DNA of 64,000 nt, taken from assembly GCF_003289945.1 (NCBI RefSeq), contig NZ_QMBP01000006.1, forward strand, positions 62,001 to 126,000. The letters are read 5' to 3'. Positions 1 to 11,836 of this stretch are shown piece by piece. Source of the stretch: Mesorhizobium hawassense. GTDB taxonomy: Bacteria; Pseudomonadota; Alphaproteobacteria; Rhizobiales; Rhizobiaceae. The position numbers were made by a program, and so were the translations under genes. Each line of letters starts with the position of its first letter. Position 1 is the first letter of the stretch. The notes under the pieces were generated by a model. That model made no database searches, had not been told where the DNA came from, and saw nothing but the letters and a program-made list of their open reading frames with translations.

Positions 1-14
1 GAATTGGCTGGTGA
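1..14 (+). CDS. 3' end of a second GIY-YIG nuclease gene (cut by window edge)
   Basis: The first 14 bases read (x)GA ATT GGC TGG TGA, giving Ile-Gly-Trp-stop, the same C-terminus as the complete GIY-YIG gene at 28895-29182. The bases that follow (15-108) align with the flank of that gene at the same spacing, so this is most likely the tail of another copy of the same nuclease-plus-repeat unit. Only four or five codons are visible, so the call rests on the shared downstream flank rather than on the coding bases. Confidence 0.5.
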
Positions 15-108
15 TCGTTCTGCACCGTGGCGGCTCTCAACCGTCGCGGCATGGATTCTAGGGTCTGCGCGCGTCGCTTCGCTCCTTGCTCCGCCCTAGA
101 ATGACGAA
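15..108 (+). repeat. GIY-YIG-associated repeat arm, copy 1
   Basis: Positions 42-108 match the 67-bp terminal repeat of the GIY-YIG unit (29245-29311) with one difference (CGTCGCGG for CGTCACGG). Positions 15-41 match the segment between that gene's stop codon and its arm. The arm folds on itself through TTCTAGGG / CCCTAGAA. Bases 109-150 hold nothing else recognisable. Confidence 0.85.
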
Positions 109-150
109 GGATAGGAGTGCGATCCCTTCACCGGAGAGCCGCCTTCCCGG

Positions 151-939
151 TCAGTTCATCATCATGGCGTCCATCGGCTGGAAGGTGGGCAGCGCCTGTG
201 GAAAGACCAGTACCGTCGCGCCGTAAAGCAGCAGGGCGACACCAGACACCTTCGCTATCCGATCTCCTGACGGAAAGGTCTTTTCCGCAAAGATCAGCAG
301 GGTGACCACGGCCATCGCGGCGACGTTCATGATCCCGAGAGGAAAGAGGGCGAGAAACAAGAGCCAGCAGCAGCCCAGGCAAAAGGCCCCATGCTGGAGG
401 CCCATGTGCGCCGCGCCCCAGCGGCCGTCGCGCCATGAGGTCAGGATGAAGCCGATAGGCGTACGGCATTTGGCCAGGCACAGATCCTTCAGCGGCGAGA
501 GCTGATACGCGCCCGCTACGATCAGCAGCGCGCCGCCTATGCGCGCGGCCGCCGCGCCAGACATTCCCATCTGCGCGCCAAGCTTCTCCGCTCCTGCCGC
601 GCCGGCAAAGGCGAGAACGCCGATCACGCTCCAGACCACCATGTAGCCGGCCACGAACACCCAGGTGGAGACGAAGGTCTCGCCGCGCCCCCGCTTGGCG
701 GCTTGAACCTGGTGAAACGTCAGGATCATGGGGGCGGCCGTCGGAAACATCATGGCAACCATCATGACGATCCAGACGGCAAGAAACAGCGGCCCCGTCA
801 TGCCCATGGTTGGAGAGTACATTTCCATGCCCATGTCCGCGTCCATGCCGATCTGCTGCCGGATGAGCACGGCCCACGACACCGCGGCGCCGGCAATCAG
901 CAACGCGAGGATGATATTTCGCTGCGATGTCAACGTCAT
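151..939 (-). CDS. DUF2182 integral membrane protein (predicted metal-binding)
   Basis: The 262-residue product is almost wholly membrane-embedded, with about six hydrophobic segments and Met-rich stretches (GMDADMGMEMYSPTMGM near the start, MVAMMFP, PMDAMMMN at the end). A conserved LQHGAFCLGCCWLL segment with a Cys pair lies near residue 190. This matches the DUF2182 family, described only as putative metal-binding membrane proteins. It follows the DUF1326 gene directly on the same strand, and the two families are commonly paired. The start is taken at ATG 939; a TTG at 969, three bases after the upstream stop, would add ten residues. Function is unknown; Met and Cys content suggests copper or another soft metal, by inference only. 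Confidence 0.85.
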   Translation of the reverse strand: MTLTSQRNIILALLIAGAAVSWAVLIRQQIGMDADMGMEMYSPTMGMTGPLFLAVWIVMMVAMMFPTAAPMILTFHQVQAAKRGRGETFVSTWVFVAGYMVVWSVIGVLAFAGAAGAEKLGAQMGMSGAAAARIGGALLIVAGAYQLSPLKDLCLAKCRTPIGFILTSWRDGRWGAAHMGLQHGAFCLGCCWLLFLALFPLGIMNVAAMAVVTLLIFAEKTFPSGDRIAKVSGVALLLYGATVLVFPQALPTFQPMDAMMMN

Positions 940-972
940 GGGCGAAGCACGTTCCGGCGGCGAGGCCAAAGG

Positions 973-1599
973 CTACGCCTGGCCCGACCAATTGATCGGA
1001 GCGTAATGTCCGTTGCGCCGGGAATTGTCCCAATTCATGCCATGGTCGCTGAACGTGCTGCCTTCCGCCCCCATCGCCAGACCGAGCCAGTCGGGATTCA
1101 CGGGATGGCCGGTGGCCGCCCACATCTGCCCGTCCTCGCGCATTGTCGGCAGCGGTTCGACCGCCATCTTCATGACGCCCGCAATCTCCGCCGACCGCTT
1201 CTTGCCGTCTATTCGATAGTCGATCGGAACCTTCTTGGCTCCGAGATTCGTGCCGATCATGGGTGCCAACACCGCCATCGGACCACCCGCGGCGCCGGTG
1301 AAGATCGCGCCCAGCGCCTCTGTTTGCCTGTCGTCGGCCCGTTCGTCGATATAGGCGGCGGCCGTCCAGTTGCCGTCGGCCATCGGACCCGGTGTATGGG
1401 CAACCATCGCGACGCTGAGGTCATCCAATCGAACGTCGCCGAAATTGCCCTTGTCGATATGAAAGACCAGGCCGACGTCGCAGACGCCTCGCGTCGGCTT
1501 CGATGTCAGCTGCGCGTTGGTGGACAGCAGGCAGGGACAAACGACATCGCAGCTACAATTTTCGAAATAACTTCCAGACAATTGCCAACTGGTTGCCAT
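973..1599 (-). CDS. DUF1326 domain-containing protein
   Basis: A soluble 208-residue protein beginning MATSWQLSGSYFENCSCDVV, the hallmark DUF1326 opening with a Cys-x-Cys-(x)4-Cys cluster (CSCDVVCPC) around residues 17-25. No signal peptide or membrane segment is visible. ATG 1599 is preceded by GGGAGG at good spacing; a GTG two codons upstream is possible. The gene is the promoter-proximal member of a two-gene operon with the DUF2182 gene, which starts just after its stop. The family has no established activity; the N-terminal cysteines could bind a metal. Confidence 0.88.
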   Translation of the reverse strand: MATSWQLSGSYFENCSCDVVCPCLLSTNAQLTSKPTRGVCDVGLVFHIDKGNFGDVRLDDLSVAMVAHTPGPMADGNWTAAAYIDERADDRQTEALGAIFTGAAGGPMAVLAPMIGTNLGAKKVPIDYRIDGKKRSAEIAGVMKMAVEPLPTMREDGQMWAATGHPVNPDWLGLAMGAEGSTFSDHGMNWDNSRRNGHYAPINWSGQA

Positions 1600-1605
1600 C
1601 TTCAC

Positions 1606-2115
1606 CTCCCGGCTCTGTCAGGCGGGTCGGCTCGGCTCGCTTTGGCGAGGTGGCGCCGCCTATACCGTAAAGAAGCGGCATAAAGCCCGACATCGCGACT
1701 GCTCGGCACGCCAGGGCATATAGTTTAGTTGTCTCTAATGAGGTTACGCCGATGCCCGGCACTGTCAAGCCGAGGGCCTAGCGCCGGCGGCTGCGCTGAC
1801 CGGCGCTACTTGGCCGCAATGGAGAGCGCAAGGTTGGAGCAGCGATAGCGGTTGGCCAATCTCCCCCCTTGTGGGGGAGATGTCCGGCAGGACAGAGGGG
1901 GCGCTGTCCCGTCGGCTTATCAGTTCTTTGGCCTCGAACTCTCCGGCCGTGACCTTTGGCGGAGGGTGCATCGAGCGAAATTATATAGCCGCTACAACGG
2001 CTTAATGTCCACCCTTGGCGCTCGTCCGCTGTTTTGCTCAAAGAGATGATGGCGCTCCGTCGCGCCCCCTCTGCCCTGCCGGGCTTTTCCCCACAAGGGG
2101 AGATCAGCCATCAAG
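1606..2115. repeat. Non-coding gap with an inverted pair of CTCCCCC-hairpin repeats
   Basis: The 1600-2258 gap has no credible gene. It holds two oppositely oriented copies of a repeat common in this window: 1857-1916 (CTCCCCCCTTGTGGGGGAG hairpin followed by TCCGGCAGGACAGAGG) and 2056-2110 (CTCTGCCCTGCCGGGC then CCCCACAAGGGG). A small open frame overlapping 1852-2049 is inside this repeat and is not credible. Confidence 0.75.
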
Positions 2116-2144
2116 CCGGCCTCCGCCAATCACCACCGCCAACG

Positions 2145-2173
2145 AAAAAGGGCCGGCATAGCGCCAGCCCTTT
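2145..2173 (-). terminator. Rho-independent terminator of parAB
   Basis: On the minus strand, AAAGGGCTGGC and GCCGGCCCTTT pair around a short loop and run into a T-tract (2149-2145), about 85 bases past the parB stop. This is a classic intrinsic terminator for the leftward par operon. Confidence 0.8.
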
Positions 2174-2258
2174 CATTGTCTATCACCGATATATCAGGCG
2201 TATCCAGCCTTAAGCCAAAACCTCAAATGCCGCCAAATACCATTAGGCCCCCAGCCGA

Positions 2259-3152
2259 CTACCGCTCGTCCTTCAGCCGCCGGCACAACTCGTCGAGCTG
2301 CTCCAGCGAGCGGTAGTCAACCCGCAGCGTGCCGCCCTTGCCCTTGTGCTCGATGCTGACGATCATGCCGGTCGTGTCGGTCATCAGCTTCTCCAGGGCC
2401 AGCGTGTCGGGGTCCTTCTCCGGCGCGCTCGCGGCGGATTTCGCCTTGGCCGGCGTCGGGCCGGCGGGCATCTGCGCCAGCGCTTCGGCCTGGCGCACCG
2501 AAAGTCCTCCTTCGACGATGCGTTTGGCGAGCCCTGCCGGATCCTCGGCCGTCACCAGCGTGCGGGCATGGCCGGCCGACAAAGCGCCGTCCACCAGCAT
2601 GTCGTGGATGACGTTGGGCAGCTTCAAGAGTCTCAGCGTATTGGCGACATGGCTGCGGCTCTTGCCGATGACCTGGCCGAGATCGGCCTGCGTGTAGCCG
2701 TGCTCGTCGATCAGCTGCTGATAGCCTTGCGCCTCTTCGACCGGATTGAGGTCGGCGCGCTGCACGTTCTCGATGATCGCCAGTTCCAGCGCGGTGCGGT
2801 CGTTGACGTCGCGCACGATGATAGGGATCTCGGTCAGGCCCGCGCGCTGCGCTGCCCGCCAGCGCCGCTCGCCGGCGATGATCTCGTAGCGGCCGGCCTG
2901 CGAAGGTGAGGGGCGCGCCACCACCGGCTGCACCACGCCATGCTCGCGGATCGACTGGGCAAGATCGGTGAGCTCGGCGTCGCCGAAATGCCGGCGCGGG
3001 TTCTTCGGGTTCGGGCTGACGAATTCGATCGGCACCTTGCCGTCGGCCGCCACCGCCGCGCTCGGCTTTTCCGGCGCCGCCGGACGGTCGATTTCGCCGA
3101 TCAGCGCCGCGAGGCCACGGCCCAGTCTTTTTCTTGATTGGTCTTCGCTCAT
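2259..3152 (-). CDS. parB: Chromosome-partitioning protein ParB
   Basis: A 297-residue ParB. The N-terminus has KRLGRGLAALIG, the segment that contacts ParA in this family. The ParB/Srx domain follows, with the CTP-binding signature GERRWRAAQRAG around residues 94-105, then a helix-turn-helix near 145-170 (TQADLGQVIGKSRSHVANTL) that reads parS, and a C-terminal dimerisation domain. It loads at parS, spreads as a CTP-dependent clamp, and works with ParA to segregate the origin. It is the last gene of the mnmG-rsmG-parA-parB cluster, 65 bases after parA, with a terminator beyond. Candidate parS sites lie at 4615 and 6617-6702. Confidence 0.98.
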   Translation of the reverse strand: MSEDQSRKRLGRGLAALIGEIDRPAAPEKPSAAVAADGKVPIEFVSPNPKNPRRHFGDAELTDLAQSIREHGVVQPVVARPSPSQAGRYEIIAGERRWRAAQRAGLTEIPIIVRDVNDRTALELAIIENVQRADLNPVEEAQGYQQLIDEHGYTQADLGQVIGKSRSHVANTLRLLKLPNVIHDMLVDGALSAGHARTLVTAEDPAGLAKRIVEGGLSVRQAEALAQMPAGPTPAKAKSAASAPEKDPDTLALEKLMTDTTGMIVSIEHKGKGGTLRVDYRSLEQLDELCRRLKDER

Positions 3153-3217
3153 TAGTTTGTCCAGATCGTTTCGGAGTCGAATCGGCTAATTAACCAAGGC
3201 TGCCGAGTGCCTCTAGC

Positions 3218-4036
3218 TCAGGCGGCGCGCAGCTTGCGCTCGCGGCGAATCACCTCGGAGGCGAGTTGCAGATAGGCCTGGCTGCCCGAGCACTTCAGGT
3301 CGTAAAGGATCGCCGGCTTGCCGTAGGACGGCGCCTCGGAAACGCGCACATTGCGCGGAATGATCGTCTCATAGACCTTGTCGCCCATATGGGTGCGCAC
3401 ATCCTGCACCACCTGGTTGGCGAGGTTGTTGCGCCCGTCATACATGGTGAGCACGATGCCCTGGATGGTGAGATCCGGATTGATCGTATTGCGCACCTGC
3501 TCGACCGTCTCCAGCAACTGGCTGAGGCCTTCGAGGGCGAAGAACTCGCATTGCAGCGGAACTAGAACGGAATCGGCCGCCGCCATTGAATTCAAAGTCA
3601 AAAGATTGAGCGAGGGCGGGCAGTCGATAAGCACATAGCCGAAAGGCGCCGAACGCTCGGCAGCGGCGCGCAGCGCGTTGCGCAGCTTGAGCACCCGGTC
3701 CGGCGCCGAGGCGATCTCCATCTCGATGCCGAGCAGATCGAGCGTTGAGGGAATGATCGACAGTCCAGGCACCGCGGTCGGCACCGCGGCGGCTTCCAGC
3801 TCGAGTTCGCCGGTCAGCACGTCGTAGGACGACGTGGTGCGGTCCTTGCGGTCGATGCCGAGGCCGGTGCTGGCATTGCCCTGCGGATCGAGGTCGACGA
3901 TCAGCACGCGCTCGCCGATGGCTGCCAATGCCGTGGCCAGATTGATGGCAGTCGTCGTCTTGCCGACGCCGCCTTTCTGGTTGGCAACTGTAATGATACG
4001 CGGTGCTGTGCTCATGGGCCTGTGCCAGTAATTCAT
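3218..4036 (-). CDS. parA: Chromosome-partitioning ATPase ParA
   Basis: A ParA/MinD-type Walker ATPase. The deviant Walker [10 protein letters not shown] occurs close to the N-terminus, followed by the DPQGNAS and DCPPSLN motifs; length is normal for chromosomal ParA. It binds non-specific DNA as an ATP dimer and is released by ParB-parS, moving origins apart. The ATG at 4036 overlaps the rsmG stop as ATGA, suggesting translational coupling. An internal ATG at 4015 ([13 protein letters not shown]) is an equally good start and would shorten the product by seven residues. Confidence 0.98.
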   Translation of the reverse strand: MNYWHRPMSTAPRIITVANQKGGVGKTTTAINLATALAAIGERVLIVDLDPQGNASTGLGIDRKDRTTSSYDVLTGELELEAAAVPTAVPGLSIIPSTLDLLGIEMEIASAPDRVLKLRNALRAAAERSAPFGYVLIDCPPSLNLLTLNSMAAADSVLVPLQCEFFALEGLSQLLETVEQVRNTINPDLTIQGIVLTMYDGRNNLANQVVQDVRTHMGDKVYETIIPRNVRVSEAPSYGKPAILYDLKCSGSQAYLQLASEVIRRERKLRAA

Positions 4037-4668
4037 TTGCTTGTCGCCGGGCGCAATTCGGTGATTTCGAGGATGACGCCTTGGGCGTCGGTCACACTCG
4101 AATGTTCTACCAGATCGAAGCTCCAGCGGTGAGTGCTTTCTTCCACTTCGGCCCGGTAATCCCGGCCTTTATGGAAGAGCGCGCGCGCCCCTTTGGTAAG
4201 CCACGGCGCCGCCAGATCGAGCAAATCCGGCAGCGCGGCCAGCGCCCGTGCCGTGACGATTTCCGGTTTGGAAACAAGCGCATAGCTGTCGTCGATGCGC
4301 TTGGCCACGACGCGCGCCGGCAAATCGAACTGACCGATGACGGATTGCAGGAACGACGCTTTCTTGCGGTTGCTTTCGACCAGATCGATCGACGCTCCGG
4401 GACGCTCGACAAGCAGGAAGCCAAGCACCAAGCCGGGAAAGCCGCCGCCTGAGCCGAGGTCGACCCAGCGCATTGCCGCGGGGGCGATTCGGGCGAGTTG
4501 GGCGCTGTCGAGGACGTGGCGGCGCCAGACGTCATCCAGCGTCGACGGCGCCGCCAGATTGATACTGCGGTTCCATTTCAGGAACAATTGTTCGAAGGCC
4601 TGCAGGCGCTCGAATGTTTCACGTGAAACTGGACCCGCCGCCTTTTGCAGGTCATCCCAGGCGCTCAC
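4033..4668 (-). CDS. rsmG: 16S rRNA m7G527 methyltransferase RsmG (GidB)
   Basis: This 211-residue SAM-dependent methyltransferase modifies N7 of G527 in 16S rRNA. The glycine-rich SAM loop [16 protein letters not shown] lies near residues 69-84, and an upstream [10 protein letters not shown] segment is typical of GidB. The start is GTG 4668, overlapping the mnmG stop as GTGA; its stop in turn overlaps the parA ATG. The three genes are therefore tightly coupled. A parS-like site lies inside codons near the 5' end (4615-4630), where the protein reads [10 protein letters not shown]. Confidence 0.96.
   Translation of the reverse strand: MSAWDDLQKAAGPVSRETFERLQAFEQLFLKWNRSINLAAPSTLDDVWRRHVLDSAQLARIAPAAMRWVDLGSGGGFPGLVLGFLLVERPGASIDLVESNRKKASFLQSVIGQFDLPARVVAKRIDDSYALVSKPEIVTARALAALPDLLDLAAPWLTKGARALFHKGRDYRAEVEESTHRWSFDLVEHSSVTDAQGVILEITELRPATSK
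4615..4630. promoter_or_regulatory. parS-like site 1 (inside rsmG)
   Basis: TGTTTCACGTGAAACT matches the 16-bp parS consensus TGTTNCACGTGAAACA at all but the last base. It lies in the 5' coding region of rsmG, about 600 bp upstream of parA. Confidence 0.8.
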
Positions 4669-6539
4669 GCCACGTCCCTTCGAGCTGCGTGCTCGGCATT
4701 CCGGACATGCGCGACGATGATCGCCAGCGCGGCCGGCGTCATGCCCTCCATGCGCTGCGCGTCGGCAATCGAACGCGGCTGGCGCAGCTTCATCTTCTGC
4801 TTCAGCTCGTTGGAAAGCCCGGGCACATCCGAGAAGTCGATCGCCTCAGGGATAAGCCGCGATTCTTCATGCCTGATCTGCGCCACGTCGGCCTGCTGGC
4901 GATCGAGGTAGACGGAATATTTCGCTTCCGTTTCAAGCCGCTCAGCCGTCTTAGCATCGAGTTCGGCAAACCTCGGCTCGACGCGGGTCAGCCAAGCCAT
5001 ATCGACGCCAGGATGCGCCAGCAAGTCATAGGCCGAGCGGCGCACCCCGTCCTTGTTGATTTCCAGCCCATGCCGCGCCGCTTCGTTTGGCGTCCAGGTG
5101 ACAGACTTTGCCAGCGCACGGGCTTCGTCGAGCTTCCGCGCCATCTCGCCGAATCGCAGCGACCGCGCCGATGAAGCGAGGCCGAGCTTACTGGCCAGCG
5201 GGGTCAGCCGCTCGTCGGCGTTGTCGGCGCGCAACGACAGACGGAACTCGGCGCGCGAGGTGAACATGCGATAGGGCTCGGCGATGCCGCGGCTGGTCAG
5301 GTCGTCGACCATCACGCCGATATAGCCTTCGGTGCGGCTGAGCACGAATTCGTCATCGCCCGCCGCCTTGCGCGCGGCATTGATGCCGGCAAGCAAGCCT
5401 TGCGCGCCGGCCTCTTCATAGCCGGTCGTGCCGTTGATTTGCCCGGCCAGGAACAAGCCTTCGACGCGCTTGGTCTCCAGCGTCGTCTTCAATTCGCGCG
5501 GATCGACATGGTCGTACTCGATGGCATACCCCGGCTGCAGCATCATCGCCTTTTCCAGCCCGGGGATGGTCTTCAGGATGTTGGCCTGGACATCCTCCGG
5601 CAGTGAGGTCGAGATGCCGTTCGGATAGACGGTGTCGTCGTCGAGGCCTTCCGGCTCGAGGAAGATCTGGTGGCCTTCACGGTCGCCGAACTTGACGATC
5701 TTGTCCTCGATCGACGGGCAGTAACGCGGGCCGACACCTTCGATCGAGCCGGAATACATGGCCGAGCGACCGAGATTGGCGCGGATCAGATCATGCGTTG
5801 CCGGCATGGTCCGGGTGATGCCGCAATGGATCTGCGGATTGATGATCCGGTCGGTCATCAGCGAGAACGGCACCGGATCCTCGTCCGCAGCCTGGCTTTC
5901 CAGCGAAGCCCAGTCGATGCTGCGACCATCGAGGCGAGGGGGCGTTCCCGTCTTCAGGCGTCCGAGCTTGAAACCCGCGCGCGCCATCGTCGCAGAGAGG
6001 CCCATGCTCGCCTGCTCGTTCATGCGGCCGGCGACGATCTTCTTCTCGCCGATATGGATCAGGCCGCGCAGGAAGGTGCCGGTGGTCAGCACGACGGCGC
6101 CGCAGGCAAGGCGACGGTCGCCTGAAACCAGCACCGCCACCACGCGCCCGTCATCAATTTCGAGATCGAGAACCTCACCCTCGACGACATCGAGATTGTT
6201 CTGCTGCCGAATCGCTTCCTGCATGGCAAGCCGATACAGCTTGCGGTCGGCCTGGGTGCGCGGCCCGCGCACGGCCGGGCCCTTGCGGCGATTGAGCAGG
6301 CGGAACTGGATGCCGCCGGCATCGGCGATGCGTCCCATCAACCCGTCCATGGCGTCGATCTCGCGCACCAGATGACCCTTGCCGAGACCGCCGATGGCCG
6401 GATTGCAGGACATGACGCCGATCGTGTCGAAGCGCAGCGTCACCAGCGCCGTCCTGGCACCGGCGCGCGCGGCCGCGCTTGCAGCCTCGCATCCGGCATG
6501 GCCGCCGCCCACCACCACCACATCATAGTGATTGGTCAT
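4665..6539 (-). CDS. mnmG: tRNA uridine-5-carboxymethylaminomethyl enzyme MnmG (GidA)
   Basis: A 624-residue FAD enzyme that, with MnmE, installs the cmnm5 group on U34 of certain tRNAs. The dinucleotide-binding [17 protein letters not shown] is at residues 11-27, followed by the conserved [16 protein letters not shown] and the GidA signature further on. The start is set at ATG 6539 ([13 protein letters not shown]); the frame stays open 15 codons upstream but without conservation. Its partner mnmE lies upstream on the same strand, separated by a 160-bp gap with three parS-like sites. Its stop overlaps rsmG. Confidence 0.97.
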   Translation of the reverse strand: MTNHYDVVVVGGGHAGCEAASAAARAGARTALVTLRFDTIGVMSCNPAIGGLGKGHLVREIDAMDGLMGRIADAGGIQFRLLNRRKGPAVRGPRTQADRKLYRLAMQEAIRQQNNLDVVEGEVLDLEIDDGRVVAVLVSGDRRLACGAVVLTTGTFLRGLIHIGEKKIVAGRMNEQASMGLSATMARAGFKLGRLKTGTPPRLDGRSIDWASLESQAADEDPVPFSLMTDRIINPQIHCGITRTMPATHDLIRANLGRSAMYSGSIEGVGPRYCPSIEDKIVKFGDREGHQIFLEPEGLDDDTVYPNGISTSLPEDVQANILKTIPGLEKAMMLQPGYAIEYDHVDPRELKTTLETKRVEGLFLAGQINGTTGYEEAGAQGLLAGINAARKAAGDDEFVLSRTEGYIGVMVDDLTSRGIAEPYRMFTSRAEFRLSLRADNADERLTPLASKLGLASSARSLRFGEMARKLDEARALAKSVTWTPNEAARHGLEINKDGVRRSAYDLLAHPGVDMAWLTRVEPRFAELDAKTAERLETEAKYSVYLDRQQADVAQIRHEESRLIPEAIDFSDVPGLSNELKQKMKLRQPRSIADAQRMEGMTPAALAIIVAHVRNAEHAARRDVA

Positions 6540-6616
6540 TATCCAAGTATCCGGTTTCAGAGATTGCCTGACACATGTCCCCACGGTACCTTCCTGTCAA
6601 GGACGAACAGCCGGCT

Positions 6617-6632
6617 CGTTTCACGTGAAACA
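6617..6632. promoter_or_regulatory. parS-like site 2
   Basis: CGTTTCACGTGAAACA differs from the parS consensus only at the first base. It lies in the mnmE-mnmG gap. Confidence 0.85.
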
Positions 6633-6653
6633 TACGTTGCTCCTTCCGTCGGG

Positions 6654-6669
6654 TGTTTCACGTGAGTCA
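6654..6669. promoter_or_regulatory. parS-like site 3 (degenerate)
   Basis: TGTTTCACGTGAGTCA keeps the full left half and the CACGTG core but differs from parS at two bases of the right half. It is 37 bp from site 2 and 33 bp from site 4. Confidence 0.6.
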
Positions 6670-6686
6670 CTCGGGCTGGCAGTCTA

Positions 6687-6702
6687 TGTTTCACGTGAAT
6701 CA
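6687..6702. promoter_or_regulatory. parS-like site 4
   Basis: TGTTTCACGTGAATCA differs from parS at one base. The site overlaps the mnmE stop codon (6700-6702). Confidence 0.75.
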
Positions 6703-8022
6703 CTTACCGATGCAGAACTGCGAGAAGATGACGTCGAGCAGATCCTCGACGTCCACCGCGCCAATGATGCGGCCAAGACGATCGGCCGCGAGGCGCAAGT
6801 CTTCGGCTCGCAATTCCTGACTTTGCCCTGACAGTGCTGCCTTCAGGAAATCACGCGTCTCGTTAAGCAGCTCTACATGGCGCAGTCTCGACGGCAGAAC
6901 ATCGCCTGCGCCGCCAGCCGCCGCAGCCGCGCGGGCTCCGATCTCGTTGAGGAGGCGCTCCAGCCCGATGCCTTCCTTGGTAGAGATCACCAGGTCGTAG
7001 TCGCTACCGGCGCCGGCACGAGCGATATCGTACTTCGTCCCGATCCTCAGGAGCGGAATGCCGTTTGGAACATCGCTCACGGCCACCGGCTCGGCCATGT
7101 CCTCCAGGAGCAGCACCAGGTCCGTCGCGCCCGCTTTGGCCCGCGCCCGCTCGATGCCGATGGATTCGACCTTGCCCGTGGCGTCGCGCAGGCCGGCGGT
7201 GTCGACGATGCGAACCTTCAGCCCGTTGAGATCCATCGCCACCTCGAGCAGGTCGCGCGTCGTGCCTGGTTCGTCGGTGACGATGGCCGCTTCGCGCCTG
7301 GCCAATGCGTTGAACAGGCTGGACTTGCCGGCATTCGGCGCACCGAGAATGACGACCTCGAACCCATCGCGGATGATTTCCGCCGCCTTGAACCCTTCGA
7401 TATGCCGCTCGATCTCGCCGATCATCGCCGCCACGTCAGACCAGACCGCCTCCGAAACGGAGCCGGGCACGTCGTCCTCATCGGCGAAGTCGATCTCCGC
7501 CTCGATCATCGCCCGCGCATGGATCAGCCGGCGGCGCCAGCCCGAATAGAGCTCGCTCTGCGCACCTTCCGCATTGCTCAGAGCGAAGCGGCGCTGCGCC
7601 TCGGTCTCGGCATTCACCAGATCGGCAAGTGCTTCTGTCTCCACCAGATCCAGCCTGCCATTGAGAAAAGCGCGTCTTGTGAATTCGCCAGGCTCCGCAT
7701 GCCTCACACCTTCAAAGCCGGTGATGGTCTCCAGCAATTTGGCCGCGACGGCGCGGCTGCCATGCACCTGGAACTCGGCGACATCCTCGCCGGTGAAGCT
7801 GCCGGGGCCTGGAAAGAACAGAACAAGGCCATGATCGATCACCGAGCCATCCGCCGCCTTGAGCCTACGCAACGTGGTGAATCGATCCTTAACGGCGCCG
7901 GCAATTGTTTCGATCACGAATCGAGTCTTCGGGCCGGAAATTCGGATGACGGCAATTCCGGCGGGCAGGCGGCCGCTCGACAGCGCTACGATCGAATCCT
8001 TCGAAACCATTGGGGAAACCAT
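6700..8022 (-). CDS. mnmE: tRNA modification GTPase MnmE (TrmE)
   Basis: A 440-residue protein with an N-terminal tetrahydrofolate-binding domain (SIVALSSGRLPAGIAVIRIS), a helical region, and an embedded G domain: G1 GAPNAGKSS near residue 226, G2 TDEPGTTRD and G3 DTAGLRD. It ends in the diagnostic CIGK with its catalytic Cys. It works with MnmG on wobble U34. ATG 8022 and ATG 8010 (MVSKDS) are both possible starts. It diverges from the thioredoxin-domain gene with under 30 bp between them, so promoters overlap. Confidence 0.97.
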   Translation of the reverse strand: MVSPMVSKDSIVALSSGRLPAGIAVIRISGPKTRFVIETIAGAVKDRFTTLRRLKAADGSVIDHGLVLFFPGPGSFTGEDVAEFQVHGSRAVAAKLLETITGFEGVRHAEPGEFTRRAFLNGRLDLVETEALADLVNAETEAQRRFALSNAEGAQSELYSGWRRRLIHARAMIEAEIDFADEDDVPGSVSEAVWSDVAAMIGEIERHIEGFKAAEIIRDGFEVVILGAPNAGKSSLFNALARREAAIVTDEPGTTRDLLEVAMDLNGLKVRIVDTAGLRDATGKVESIGIERARAKAGATDLVLLLEDMAEPVAVSDVPNGIPLLRIGTKYDIARAGAGSDYDLVISTKEGIGLERLLNEIGARAAAAAGGAGDVLPSRLRHVELLNETRDFLKAALSGQSQELRAEDLRLAADRLGRIIGAVDVEDLLDVIFSQFCIGK

Positions 8023-8050
8023 TGCCCGACCTGCCGAACCGCCCTAGCGT

Positions 8051-10129
<2,079 letters not shown>

Positions 10130-10136
10130 GCGCTGG

Positions 10137-10295
10137 CGCTGCCCCTCATCTAGCTGCCGCCATCTTCTCCCCGTGAACGGGGAGAAGGGACTTGTCGCCG
10201 CGATTTCGCCAAACCCCCAGCGCTGCACGGAGGGAGCCGGCGTTGCGGCCAGCCTCTTTCTCTCCGTTTACGGGGAAAAATGCCCGACAGGGCCA
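10137..10295. repeat. CTTCTCCCC hairpin repeats
   Basis: Two elements in opposite orientation: CATCTTCTCCCCGTGAACGG followed by GGAGAAG forms a strong hairpin at 10170-10190, and a degenerate partner with CTCCGTTTACGGGG lies at 10257-10277. Flanking GCTGCCCCTCAT and AGCGGCGCTGAC match the copies at 39885-40131. Confidence 0.65.
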
Positions 10296-10358
10296 TGAGG
10301 AGCGGCGCTGACCTTTGTCATTGTCGTCCGGCGATCGCGCGGTAACGCTGAAAGCAAG

Positions 10359-10381
10359 AAGGGCGGAAAGTTTCCGCCCTT
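10359..10381 (-). terminator. Hairpin terminator downstream of rho
   Basis: AAGGGCGGAAA and TTTCCGCCCTT form a near-perfect stem ten bases beyond the rho stop. Reading leftward the stem runs into CTTGCTTTC, so the U-tract is weak. Confidence 0.65.
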
Positions 10382-10390
10382 CCTAGCCAA

Positions 10391-11656
10391 TCACGTATTC
10401 ATCGAATCGAAGAAGTCGGCGTTGGTCTTGGTCTGCTTGAGCTTGTCGATGAGGAACTCGATCGCGTCGGTCGTGCCCATCGGCGCCAGGATGCGGCGCA
10501 GCACGAAGATCTTCTGCAGGTCCGCACGCGGCACCAGCAGGTCTTCCTTGCGGGTGCCAGACTTGAGGATGTCCATCGCCGGGTAGATGCGCTTGTCCGC
10601 CACCTTGCGGTCGAGCTGGATTTCGCAGTTACCGGTGCCCTTGAACTCTTCGAAGATCACTTCGTCCATGCGGCTGCCGGTGTCGATCAGCGCGGTGGCG
10701 ATGATGGTCAGCGAGCCGCCTTCCTCAATGTTGCGGGCTGCGCCGAAGAAGCGCTTCGGGCGCTGCAGCGCGTTGGCGTCGACACCGCCGGTCAGCACCT
10801 TGCCGGATGACGGCACTACGGTGTTGTAGGCGCGGCCGAGGCGGGTGATCGAATCCAGCAGAATGACCACGTCGCGGCCATGCTCGACCAGGCGCTTGGC
10901 CTTCTCGATGACCATTTCAGCGACCTGCACGTGACGCGCCGCCGGCTCGTCGAAGGTCGAGGAGATCACCTCGCCCTTAACCGAGCGCTGCATGTCGGTC
11001 ACTTCCTCCGGACGCTCGTCGATCAAAAGCACGATCAGATAGCATTCCGGATGGTTGGCGGTGATCGAGTGGGCAATGTTCTGCATCAGAACCGTCTTGC
11101 CGGTGCGCGGCTGCGCGTTGATCAGCGCGCGCTGGCCCTTGCCGATCGGCGCGACCAGGTCGATCACGCGCGGCGAGATGTCCTTCGAGGTCGGATTGTC
11201 GACTTCCATCTTCAGCCGCTTGGTCGGATAGAGCGGCGTCAGATTGTCGAAGTGGATTTTGTGACGGATCTTTTCGGGATCGTCGAAATTGATGGTGTTG
11301 ACCTTGAGCAGCGCGAAATAGCGCTCGCCCTCTTTCGGGCTGCGGATCGGCCCTTCGACCGTATCGCCGGTCTTGAGCGAGAAGCGCCTGATCTGCGAGG
11401 GCGAGATATAGATGTCGTCGGGACCCGGCAGGTAGTTGGCGTTGGCCGAGCGCAGGAAGCCGAAACCGTCCTGCAGCACTTCGACCACACCGTCGCCGAT
11501 GATTTCGATGTCCTGGGCGGCGAGCTTCTTCAGGATTGCGAACATCAGCTCCTGCTTGCGCATGACGCTGGCGTTCTCCACCTCGAGCGATTCGGCATAA
11601 GCGATCAGCTCTGGCGGCTTCTTGTTCTTGAACTCTGTGAGTTTCATTTCTTGCAT
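10391..11656 (-). CDS. rho: Transcription termination factor Rho
   Basis: A 421-residue Rho with the N-terminal Rho_N helix region ([20 protein letters not shown]), the cold-shock-like RNA-binding domain ([17 protein letters not shown]) and the RecA-type ATPase with Walker [11 protein letters not shown] and [13 protein letters not shown]. It is a hexameric helicase that ends untranslated transcripts. ATG 11656 (MQEMKLTEF) gives the family's usual length; 17 open codons upstream are not conserved. It lies between hemJ and the DUF255 gene on the leftward replichore strand, with a hairpin at its 3' end. Confidence 0.98.
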   Translation of the reverse strand: MQEMKLTEFKNKKPPELIAYAESLEVENASVMRKQELMFAILKKLAAQDIEIIGDGVVEVLQDGFGFLRSANANYLPGPDDIYISPSQIRRFSLKTGDTVEGPIRSPKEGERYFALLKVNTINFDDPEKIRHKIHFDNLTPLYPTKRLKMEVDNPTSKDISPRVIDLVAPIGKGQRALINAQPRTGKTVLMQNIAHSITANHPECYLIVLLIDERPEEVTDMQRSVKGEVISSTFDEPAARHVQVAEMVIEKAKRLVEHGRDVVILLDSITRLGRAYNTVVPSSGKVLTGGVDANALQRPKRFFGAARNIEEGGSLTIIATALIDTGSRMDEVIFEEFKGTGNCEIQLDRKVADKRIYPAMDILKSGTRKEDLLVPRADLQKIFVLRRILAPMGTTDAIEFLIDKLKQTKTNADFFDSMNT

Positions 11657-11836
11657 TAGGATAGACTCTGGGTAGGCTTTGGGGAGAAAATCGGCTGAAT
11701 ACGACAAATGCCGGGCGCGGCCGAAAGCGAGAAAAGGGGCGGCGCATGACGGGAAGGAAGACCCGTCTTGTATCGTCGGTCGTCTGAAAGAGCAAGCCGC
11801 CTTTTGCTGGGCCTTCTTGCTGGATCGGGAGGAAAC

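Noticed and set aside
1852..2049. 65-codon plus-strand frame after parB
   Set aside because: It is made largely of a dispersed CTCCCCC repeat, and similar frames would appear at every copy.
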